Source: Anniella stebbinsi
Lineage: Eukaryota; Chordata; Lepidosauria; Squamata; Anniellidae
Direction: 5' to 3'
Length of the DNA stretch: 64,000 nt
NCBI GenBank assembly: GCA_029215795.1
Contig: JARDYH010000004.1
Location: 29,516,001 to 29,580,000 of the forward strand
Numbering within the stretch: position 1 is the stretch's first letter; each line of letters opens with the position of its first letter. Positions 12,078 through 24,000 of the stretch are shown piece by piece. Below the pieces are notes generated by a model that did no database searches, was not told the DNA's origin, and saw nothing but the letters and a program-made list of their open reading frames with translations. A program made the translations under genes and the position numbers.

Positions 12078-15000
12078 ACAACCCCAGTCTAATTTTTAAT
12101 CCAGGAAAATTGGATGAGTATACATTTTTCCCATTGGGCCACTGTTTCACTGTCATCTGTGAGAGATGATTGCACAAAACATTTCTTCCATGGGAATCAA
12201 AATCTCATCATCTTGTTTAAAATAAAAATAACGAGGGAGGGAAAAGAATCCCACACATGCATGGGAGCATAGCCAGGCTCCAGGAAGCAGCCACATATAT
12301 ACACACACAGATTGCTTCCCCTCATTAAGCAAGCTTCGGTATAAATATTTTTTAGTCTTCTCGAGATGCTCAAAATCCATGTGTGCCAACTGGAAAAGGC
12401 CGTATAGAAAAATGGCAGAGAGATTCATGCTAGTTTCAAGCTTCTAAGAAAGCAGCACAAATAAAAAAAGGGGGGATTGGGAAGAGAACAGCTGATAGTA
12501 TCTTTATTATCATCTCTCTCATTATGGGGCTACTGCAATTCATGTCCGTGCAGCCTTCCAAGAAAGGAGTCATGGCTTGCTTCCCAAAGGATGTGATTCA
12601 CCCACAGAAGGAGGCCGGCCAAAAGAGCTTTAGCACTTTAGAGAACATGAAGCAATAGGCATTTACTAATTCACTGCTCCCTTCTAATGTTCAATCCAAG
12701 GCAAATCTTCAAACGTAGATTCCCCTGCATACATGGAGGTTGCTTGGAATAAGGAACAGAGCAGGTAGAGTCACTGCTCTAAATAAGGAGCATCCAGGCT
12801 TCCTGATTAGCTTGTGAATTAGAATCAATTTTAAATCATGTATGGGAAAAGGTGATATGGCTGCTTTTCCCTAGGATGTGCATTGCAATACGAAGTGGCT
12901 TGATTTTTCCATAGTCCAGTCACATTAAGGAAGTAAGACTGGTTTATTAAAATAATATAAAGGGCAACCATATCTATGGAACCTGTTGGTGCATCTTGAA
13001 GGCTGCAATACCACTGAACATAGCCTGGCTTATTTCCAAGTGAATACATATAGGATTGTGCTGCAAGAACTTTTTCACAAATTATACGTGGCAACCTCTT
13101 GACAAGCAGTTAGAGCCACTCCTGGTCCCTAATGTCGGTGCATATATATTTAAATGCATTTCATCAACCTTCCTTTTTCTCACATTTTCAAGGATATACT
13201 TAAACAACATACTTTTTTTAAAAAAGGTAACGTGTCCATCAGTCATACACCGAACTGAAATGTTGTATGAGGCAAACTTCTAACACTTCCTAAATAAGTT
13301 TCCTTCGACGAGAATAACAAAGAAAATAAAAGGTCTCTGCATAGCCATCTAGGAAGCACAAGAGGCTTATTTTATTAGTGTTGCGACACTATACTTTAAA
13401 GGCAGAGGATTCTGGCCACTGTCAAAGTATAATCCAGGGGAAGTCAACTGGTGATCCTCCTTTTTTGTACAGCCTACTGACTCTTGCTAGAATCTCAAGA
13501 ATTCCAGCATTAATTTTTTTTTAAAAAATTCTAGCTCTCATGGTTTTAGAGATTAGATTGGCTCAGTTCACACAACACGTGTTTTTACACAGTGTGAAAA
13601 CTCCACCCAATGGTGGAGTTTTTAGGAGGTTCTCACCACACATGTTCCAACTCCACCGTTGTATGACTGCGGGCTCCCATGGAATAGAGTAAAACTCAAT
13701 GCGGCATTTCAGAAATAGTTCCTGTGCCCTATCTCCTCCCACAGTCCTCCAGATGATATCCCATCAGCTATTGCTGCAAAAAAAGACCAATCCCAGCAGC
13801 TCTCCTAGAGCGGCACTTCCTTCTTTGGCCGCTCTAGCCAGGGTACTCTGTAACCAGTGGGGAAACTCCACTCAATGCAGCAAGAAACTCCACGGAGCCC
13901 TCCGGACAACACACAACAGTTGTGCAGGAACTCTCTTCTACACAGCATGGATATTCAGGGTGGAGCGTGTTTTTTTTTTTAAAAAAACCCACTGTGGAGT
14001 GGAGTTTTCCCTCCAGACAACACATTTCTTAATGGTGGTGTAACAACTCCACTGTGGAGTTCTAAAACCACTGTTGAGAAATGTGTTGTCTGAACTGAGC
14101 CACTGAATACATAATGGCAAGTTTTCCAGTGTGCTTCTCAGCATCAAACAAGTTGCCTATTCCTAATCCATCCTGGGAATCGCTGCATACCTAGAATTTA
14201 TACTGCAAAAAAAGAATGATGAATTCTTTCAGATCAATGCATACGGTTTTCTCTTTCCGTGTAAACATATTATGATGCAGTCATGTAATAAGATGACCCA
14301 CAGATGCATCATATTATTCAATCCGATGGCCTGCTGATCCAACCATATACAGTTAGCTAACCATGATGAAGGTAAACTTTGGGTGTATGAGGGACAAGGC
14401 TGGAGAAGAACTATGAAAAAGGGTGGTTCCTGTGTGAAAGCAGTGGAACTCATCTTTAATCCTTTTTTAAGTGTTACATTTTTCATGTTGCTTTGCTGTG
14501 AGGAAAACTCTAGGTCAGTGGTGGGGATACTTTGGTCTTCCAGGTTTTAGTGGACATCAGTTCCCATCAGCCCCAGCCAGCATGGCCAATGGTCAGGAAC
14601 TGCAGTCCAACAACATCTGGAGACAGATTTCTCACCTCTGCCCTGGACCTAAGATGGAGGACAAACATAACCTGATGTGTCGGTTAGATACTGGAAAGTT
14701 TATTTTTAGTCTTCCATTCAAAAGAAAAGCAGTTTTGGATGTCACCACACATAAGGTCCACAGCCGGTTTACTGACATATTACCCAAACTTTGGGCAAAG
14801 CCAATGCGACATCTATGCTTCTGAAACAGCAGGTGCAAGGTAGAAAAGATGAGTTATGCCAAAATTATCGATATCGGGGTTAAGATGGACTGTCACAGCA
14901 GACCTCTATTTTTTAGAAAAAGGTTGATCGTGGTTACACATGGAACTGCAGATGTGTCACCAAACTCACAAAATTAGTCTGGGTCAGCTAGGGTAACTCC

Positions 15001-18000
15001 ATATCCAAAAGCTGAATCCTTAATTTGCTGTTTCATCTATTAAAAGAGTAAACCAGAGAATGGTTACTTCTGAACCAACCAAAGGTGACCACTCCAGAAT
15101 ACCATCAACACCAGCTAGTCATTGCAGAAAGGATGAGCAACCTTGGCCAGAAATAAGTATTATCTCTAAACTAACCAGAAATTGTGTAAGTCTTATTGAT
15201 CCAACTTATTGAGTTGGGTTATTTTAGTCTATAAGTAAGCTTATTTTTTGTAAGATGAGATTTCTTGTTTCATATTTACTCATATTTCTTTCCTCTTGGC
15301 TGTGGCTTTTAAGATTTACCATATTCACAAAGCTTCTTTGACACTATACCACAACTTCTCATTTTATTTTTAAATCGATCAACTTCACGTTTTAAGTTAT
15401 TTCAATTTGCTCATTTAGGAACTACATGGTAAAACATGTAATGTTTTCTTCTCAGCAAATTCTCAACAGTTTCTGGCTCCCTAACAACTGTACCTGTGAA
15501 GACGCACATTGTTCTGGGAACTACTTGCATACTGGGAAACAGGTATGCTCCGAACCTAAAAGGAAAAGTTAATGATGGCTCACAGGCGCCTCTGCCTAAC
15601 ACCTCTTTTGGGCCAGGAAGAAGTTCCAACTGTGGCTTCAGTCAGGCTAGGAGTAAAATGCCAGTATGGTAACTGGGCTTCACAGCAGCCTGGAAGGAGA
15701 TGAAGCTGCTCTATACACAGAAATTGCCTGGCCACTGCAAATTTATATTTTAAAAAATTGTGTCTAACAGCAGCAGTGTGAGAGGGAAGCTGTGCCAGGT
15801 ACTAAAGCCTCACCCATTTTGATGAACCTCCAGTAATGCATATGAGATTACAAACATGCTCTATGATAGTGGCGAGGAATCTCTAGGCTGTGAGCTTCAT
15901 TCAGCTTGTCAGGCCGTGAAGGAGGTCTCTTCCTCCAGCACGAGACCACTTGCATTCCTTTGTGTGCATGGAGAAGGGTGGGGAGCCCATTTCTCAGAGC
16001 ACAGAGAGGAAAACGGAGGGCAGGGAGAGAGAAGTGGCTGAAGCATGGGGTGGGGGAAGACTCCAATCCTGAAGACAGTATTAGCACCAGAAGAGGAAGT
16101 AAGTAGCATATACATCTGTGATTTGAAGTGCAACAGTGGAAACGAGCCTTATAAGAGAGAAGTGGAGATAGAAAGAGTGAGAGAGAAAAGAGAAAGAGAA
16201 AAGGGGAAATAGGTAAAAGAGTGAGGAGAGAGAGAGAGAAGGGGAGAAAGAGAAGGGAACAGAATTTCTTCTTGCTTTGAGCATGCTCAGTTGGACTTTG
16301 GCCATGCTCACCTCTAGTACATGGCCCCCTGAGGCTATGCAGAAACGTATGGAGCTCTCAAACTGAAAAAGGTACTTCACCTCCACCACCACCCACGTCT
16401 GTTTTAAGAGAAAAATTGAGATCATCAGGATGCCAAATCCAAATGCTGACTTGGATGAACCTAAAAATCCATAGAATACACACACACAGAATCCTGTCTA
16501 TTGCTTTGGCCGTTGCAATGAGAGCCCTTTGAAACAATGGGAAGGCAATACAGGATACTCAAGTTGTATCTGGCTTAGCAGAGCCATTCCTCAAACCCAC
16601 AGAACTCTGTGGCACAGTCATTCTGGGGGAAATGTATCCCAGGGGAAAAGCCTTGGCAGCCAAAATACAGTCCACGGGCCACATGATCTCTACCTGCATT
16701 CTACCTATAAGGAAGAAATAGCAGGCTGATACTTGCAAGGAAATGAGGTAGCAACTTCATAACCAGATCTAGCATTGTTATCACTAGAAGGTCCCGTGTC
16801 TCTGTTAATAAATTTAACTGCTTACCAATTTATGTGACTTTGGAATGGGAAGGATTATGGCCAATATACAGATGAGTTGGAAAATGGCACCAAAGAAAAG
16901 GCCATAGTGTAGGACGTTTTCCATGAACGTAGGCTCTGGGATTTCGGGGGGCGAGAAGTCCAGCTCAGCAGCCATGGCAGAAATCCCCAACTCCACCTCC
17001 AACAACTTCAGATGTTATAAATTGATTTCTGCAATGAAAAGAGGCAACACAAATAGATTTTTCATAAAGTCACAATGACCATTTGGAAACTTCCGGCTGC
17101 CACAAAATGCCACTGCAAAAGTTCTGACTGGTTCCAGGTATTTGGAGCATATTATTCCACTATCAATTTCCCCGGCTACCAGCTTATTTAAGAGAGCAAT
17201 TCAAAGTGGTGGTTATCTCTTTTAAAGCCTTAAATGACTCAGGACGGGGACAGATAAAGGACTGTCCCCCCCTTGCCTCACATGAATCTGGCCATCCACT
17301 GAGGTCAACAGGTGAGGCCTTTCTGGGAGTCCTGCCAGAGGCATGGTCAGTGGGGATGCAACACCAAGGAGATGGACCTCCCTGTACTGGGAGATTAATT
17401 CTGATGGTTTAAGATCTGAGGTGCAGAACCTCAGGCATGGGTGGGTGTCAAATTTAGCCCTCCTGGGTTCCCCAGATGGCCATACCCCTTCTCCTGGTAC
17501 CACTTTTCCCTGCAGCTACTGATATTTAGTGATTTACGGGCTTTTGCACAGTTTTCCCCCATTCTAAAAGGCTGAAATGCCCTCCTAAGGCTTAGTTTCT
17601 GGCACTAATTTTGTAAGAACATAAGAAGTGCTGTGCTGGATCAGACAAAGTGTCCATCTAGTCCAGCACTCTATTTACACAGTGGCCAACCATCTGTCGA
17701 CCAGGAACCAACAATGCAGGACATGGTGCAACAGCAGCCTCCCACCCATGTTCCCCAGAAACTGGTGCACACAGGCCAGGTTTACTGCCTTGGATACTGG
17801 AGGCAGCACATAACCATGAGGGCTAGTAGTCATTGATAGCCTTCTATATGGTCTCACCCACTGCTTTCAGCCTCACCCATCTATGGAATGCAGCCCCCCC
17901 TCCAAAAACTTGTCTGAAATGGAACTCCTGGTTTAGAGTATATGTATTATTTGATGTGAACTGCCCTGATTTCTTTGGAAATGGAAAAGTGGGATAAAAA

Positions 18001-21000
18001 CCTCTTATTCATAAGTTGACATAGAGCCACCCATATTTTCAGGTTCAAAAGCTAAGCAATAAATATGCCTCTCACAGCCCAAAGACCAAGAAACCTTGAA
18101 ATAAACAAGCTGACCTGGACTACTATTGGGAAGCATAATGGAATGCAAAACACAAGAATTGCATTCCCAAAGAACAGGATGGCCAATCGGCAGCCCTGAC
18201 TTCCAAGTGGTTTCATGTGGACATCTGCAGAGCGGAAACCAATTAAAAAACAACCATGTGGCAGCTCTAACCACAATGAAAGCTGATCATCTGTTCCATC
18301 TGTAACTTGTCTCATCATAGTGCATTACTGGTTATTAATTTTGTAGCGCTTAGTTCGTGCAAAAAAAAATACTTGGGTTGGATTGTGATTTTTGGAAATG
18401 AAAAGAGAAGGCAAATTGAGTTTAAATCCTCTTTGCAACAAAAGCTAGTATGTTATTCACTCCCTTTCTTAAGCACAATGGGGTATGCTTATAAACAGGG
18501 GCTAAATTTGATACACATAAAGGGCTCAAATCCAGTTGAATGTGAGCGCAACATCCATGTACAATGGAGTCTCACAGGGCTCAGTCCTGTTTTTCCTATC
18601 CTCCCGTTCCCCACCCAACAATGAAGCAGCCAGGCATTGTAAATGGCAGGTGGGCAGAAGGTAAATCTTCAAATACTTTGGACTTCCAATTCCCAGCACA
18701 GGCCATGCTGGCAGAGGCATTGGGGAGTTTGAAGTCCAAAAAATCCATAGACCTACCTTCTGCCCATCCCCATTGTAGGCAATGAGAGATCAACAGACAT
18801 CTCTAATATCTACAGCAAGCCCTACTTCTATGCACATGGCCATGTTCTTATTTGGGGAGAGAGGAAGATGGGCAAAATGGGCTCTATCGAGTCCTGTGGG
18901 GCTCCTCAGTACTCAGGTTCTCTGACCACACTCAACTGGACCAAGCCTACAGGAAAAAAATGCACTGTATAATTGGGCACATTAAAATGGCGCGGGAGAG
19001 CATCTAATTCTCTCCTGGCTTGCGACCAGGATGAAAATAGGTGACAGGTGCAGGGTAGATTGATTTAAATCAATGCTGATTTAAAGGCTGATCTAAATCA
19101 TTTTTCCAATTAGAGCAACATACAACCATGTATACCAATGGGCTAATTGAACTGCTGAACCATATTAATGTACAACTAAACAAAGCAATTATACTATATA
19201 GGAGCATATATTTATTTCCAGTGTTGTGGTTTGTTTCAGTTCTGCTCCTTCTCCTAAACTGCATAAGTCTCCTGCCTTGTTCCAATACAAGTTCCACCCT
19301 AAAAACACAAAAGTCCTGTTCAGCCAGCGTCCTCACACATGTATACCCAATGCATGGAGGAGGAAGCAGGACAGTGCCTGACTTTACACAGAAAAGCAAC
19401 ATTTACATTATTATTATTATTTCATCTCTTTTTCGCTCATGGCGGTTTTTCTAGACGGACATGATGGGCTTTGCCAAGTCATGCTGTCTTTTACAGATTC
19501 AGGAATTTCCTGACAATTGAGAATGTTTTAAGTATGACTGCTTTCTGGATGTTGGTGTGGATGTATTTTGGTAGGCCCAATTTCTGAAGGTTTTCTGTAT
19601 AGTTTTTTGATGTGATGCCGGTGACTGAGGTGACTAATGGAATAATTGTGACCTTTTCCTGATGCCCTAGTTCTTTGACTTCCATGGCCAGTGGTATATA
19701 TTTGTTTCTCTTTTCTTCTTCCTTTTCAACAACATTTTTGTCATTCGGTATTGCTATGTTAATGAGGTAAGTGTGTTTTTCTTTTTTGTCTATGATCATT
19801 ATGTCTGGTCAGTTGCAGGGTATTGTCTTGTCAGTATGAATTGTTCTGTCCCAGTATATTTTATGATCTGCATTTTCCAAGATTGTTTCGGGTGAGTATG
19901 TATAGTAAGGTATAGATTGTTTGAAAGGTTGAATTTGATGGCCAGTTGTTGGTGCATTATTTTTGCAGCTGTATTTTGTCTGTCTGTATAGTCCATTCCT
20001 GCCAGAATTTTACATCCTCCTGTTATGTGGTCTATTGTTTCTTGGAACTGGTGGCATTTCCTGCATAGGTCTGTTGTTACACTGTTATCTTTTATGATGT
20101 ATTTTTGGTAGTACTTGGTGGCTATAACTTGATCCTGTATAGTTATTAGGAATCCTTCTGTTTCTGGAAATAGCTTACCCTTCCTGAGCCATTCATACGA
20201 TTTTTCTTTGTTTAACTGTGGGTTCTGTATTATGTTGTAGAGCTTCCCATGGAGTGCTTTTTGTGCCCATTTTTCTTTTTTCTCTGCGAGTGTGAGTGGT
20301 CATGTTTGGTCTTTGTTTGGTAGTGCTAGGTTGAGTGGGGTGTAATTTTTATCTGCTGTTACTATGGCTTCATGAATGGGGGTGTTTTTAGTACAGAAGA
20401 ATTCTCTGAGTGATTTTATCTGTTTAGAATGCATTGTGTTAATGTCTAGCAGACCTCTTCCTCCTTCTTTCCTGTTGATTGTTGTTCTTTCAAAGCATGA
20501 GTTGGGATGGAGCATGCGGTGTTTTGTGAATTCAGTGCAATTGAGTCTGTTTATTTCTTCGAGTTCAGTGTGTGACCAGTGTATGATTCCGAATGAGTAT
20601 GTGAGAATGGGTATTGCGTAGGTGTTTACGGCTTTGAAAATGTTTTTTGAGTTGAGTTTAGATTGTAGGAGTTGTGATAGGCGAGTTTTATATTGCATTC
20701 TTAGTTGAGGTTTTACTGTGGAGTGTTTGATTTTTGTGTTTTGTTGGAATCCTAAGTATTTGTATGTTTCATTTTCTTCCATGTTATCTAATATTTCGTT
20801 GTTTAGTGTTTCTGCTGTTTCTTCTTCTTTCCATTTTCCTCTTTCTATGTGTAGCATCTTGCATTTTCCCATCCCAAATTCCATTTTCATGTTGTCAGAT
20901 CCACAGTGATTCGCAGGAGGCCTTTTATCTGTTTCAAGGTTGAAGCACAGATTTTGATGTCATCCATGTACAGGAGGTGATTGATTCTGTGCTTTGCTTG

Positions 21001-24000
21001 TTTTGGGTGTTTTATGTCAATGCCATATGTGGTGTTGTTAAGAGTGTTGGATAGTGGATTGAGGCACAGGCAAAATCATAGAGTGCTGAATGCATCACCT
21101 TGGAATATGCCACGTTTGATATTAAATTTTTCTTTCTGGACGTGATCCTTGTCTGTTGTTAGGTGTATTGTTGTTCTCCATGTCTCCATGATTCTTGTCA
21201 GAAAGTTTTGGATTGAGAGATGTATTTTGTATAGTTTGAGTACTTTTTTCAGCCAGCTGTGTGGGACAGAGTCGAAAGCCTTTTTATAGTCTATGTAGCA
21301 GGTGTGGAGGTTTCTTTTCTGTTCTTCTGTTTGCTTCATGATGACACTGGCTCAATTCGGACGACACAATAAACAACTGGTGTGGGGGAAACAATCGTCA
21401 GTTGTTTTGACTATTGTGTCATCCGAATGCTGCCATAGTCAACTCAGCGCTGATCCTCATCCACACCACAGTTGATTATTTATTACCATGTTGTGTGGGG
21501 AGTGCCCCCTAGGGTTAGCGTGAGGGTTAGGGTTAGTCAACCCACCACTGACTATCATGTCGTCCGAATTGAGCCACTGTCTATTATTAACTGTTCTTTG
21601 CATCATCTGCTGTTCTTTTTACATCCTTTTTGTTCTTATGTGAGTATATTATTATATTAATTATATTATTTATTTATATCCCACCTTTTTCCCAGGGCTG
21701 GGACTCAAGGCGGTTTACAAGATTTAAAAACAGTAACAGGTTTTAAAACAACAACAACACCATACATTAGCACAGGTCCAGAGTATTTCCAAAAGCCTGC
21801 TGGGATACAAAAGTTTCTGACTGTCTCCGGAAGTGTAGCACAGAGGGAGCCAGCCTGGCCTCCCTAGGAAGGGAGCAGTCACAGAGAAGGCCCTCTCCCG
21901 CGTACCCATCAGGCATGCCTGGGATGTTGGTAGGACTAAGAGAAGAGCCTCCCCTGAAGATCTCAGGGCAAGGGCAGGCTCATAAGGGAGAATATGGTCT
22001 TTCAGATAACCTGGACCCAAGCCGTATAGGGGTTTATAGGTCTTAACCAGCACTTTGAATTGTGCCTGGAAACAGACCAGAAACCAGTGGAGCTGTTTTA
22101 ACAGGGGAGTTGTATGCTCCCTGTAACCAGCCCAGGTCAACACTCTGGCTGCACTCTTTGAACCAGCTGAAGTTTCCGAACACTCTTCAAAGGCAGCCCC
22201 ACATAGAGCGCATCACAGTAATCCAAACGGGATGTAACTAAGGCATGTGTCACTGTAGCCAGGTCCAACATCTTGAGGAACGGGTGCAGCTGGCGCACTA
22301 GCTTTAACTGTGTATATGCACTCCTGGCCACCACTGAAACCTGGGCATCCAGGTTCAGGGCTGAATCCAGGAATACACCCAAGCTGCGAACCTGTGTCTT
22401 CAGGGGGAGTGTAATCCCATCCAACACAAACTATTCCCTGATCTGCCTTTCGACTGACCAGAAGCACCTCTGTCTTGTCTGGATTAAGCTTCAATTTGTT
22501 TGCCCTCATCCAGTCTATTACTGCCGACAGACACCGGTTTAGTACCGAAACAGCTTCCTTGGAATTGGGTGGAAAGGAGTAGTAGAGTTGGGTGTCATCA
22601 GCATAGTGGTGGCACCACACCCCAAAACTCTGGAAACCTCTCCCAACGGTTTCAAGTATATGTTAAATAGCATGGGGGACAAAACAGAACCCTGAGGGAC
22701 TCCACAGGCCAATGGCCAAGGAGTCGAACAGGAGTCCCCCAGCACCACCTTCTGGGTCCACCCTTCCAGGAAGGAACAGAGCCACTGTAAAACACTGCTT
22801 CCAAGACCCATCCCAGCAAGGCGGCCAAGAAGGATACCATAGTCGATGTTATCGAACGCCCCTGAGAGGTCCAGCAGAACCAACAGGAACACACTCTCCC
22901 TGTTCAATTCCCGGCGTAGGTCATCCACCAAGGCGACCAAAGCTGTTTCTGTCCCATAACCAGGTCTGAAGCCAGATTGAAATGGATCTAGATAATCCAT
23001 CTCATCCAGGAATCCCTGGAGTTGGAAAGCCACCACACGCTCCGATACCTTGCCCAAAAATGGAATACTGCAATCCTACATATAAAGGGCAGCATTCAGT
23101 GAAGAATGCCCATGTGTGGCCAGCCCCACCAATTCCCTTCTGAAGGGAGATTCAGTGATTCTGTAGGCAACCCAAAATGAGCAGAAACACTCAGTTTTGG
23201 AATGAGGCAGGCCAGCAGAGTTCGCATAAGGGAGCTTTGCCAACTTGCCCCATTCCAGAAATGAGTGTTTCCACTTGTTTTGGAGCTTGACCCTGGAAGC
23301 ACTAAATCTCCATTCTACAAGTGGTGGGTGCTGCTTGCGTGAAGGGATCAACAGGGCTGGACATCTGCAGAACGGAAGTGGTGGTGGGCTCCACTCACAG
23401 TTGGGAAGCATTGGATATTGGCTTTACCAAGTATCCAATGCCATTGAACTCAATAGGACTTACTTCTGAGTAGACAATGTATTGCACTGGTTGATTGATT
23501 CCAATTCAGAAATGGTAAGTGTAGTTTTAACACAGCTGAATTCAGATTTAAACTTAAACAGGCTATTTTTAAAGAAGAGAAACTATTGATATTTTAAAAA
23601 TGACCCCCATTTATTTATTTTTAAGCCATTTAAGATTTATTTTTTTAAATCACTGATTTTTAGCTGCCCTTGTGTTTTGTTCTTTGCTTCCACCACTGAA
23701 TTTAGAAAAGGGACAGGGTGGGGCAATTGGGAGCTAGAAATCCTTGTGGATCTACTGCAAATCTCCCACAAGCATAAGAACAATTAAAATACACAGAATA
23801 ACACACATTTCACAATAAAAAATAAATATATAAGAACATCATCAAGTCACTTGATGGAGATAAAAGAAGCCAACGAGAACTTCAACACACCAAATAAAAA
23901 TAAATGCTGGCCCAAAATATGCTAGTTGTCCTACAACTCTCAGTATTCCCCAGCCAGCTGGGTGGGTGTGGAATGCTGGGAGTTGTAGGACATTTTTCTG

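Noticed and set aside
16081..16485. 134-codon open frame on the minus strand
   Set aside because: The serine- and phenylalanine-rich part comes from the GA low-complexity tract at 16140-16262.
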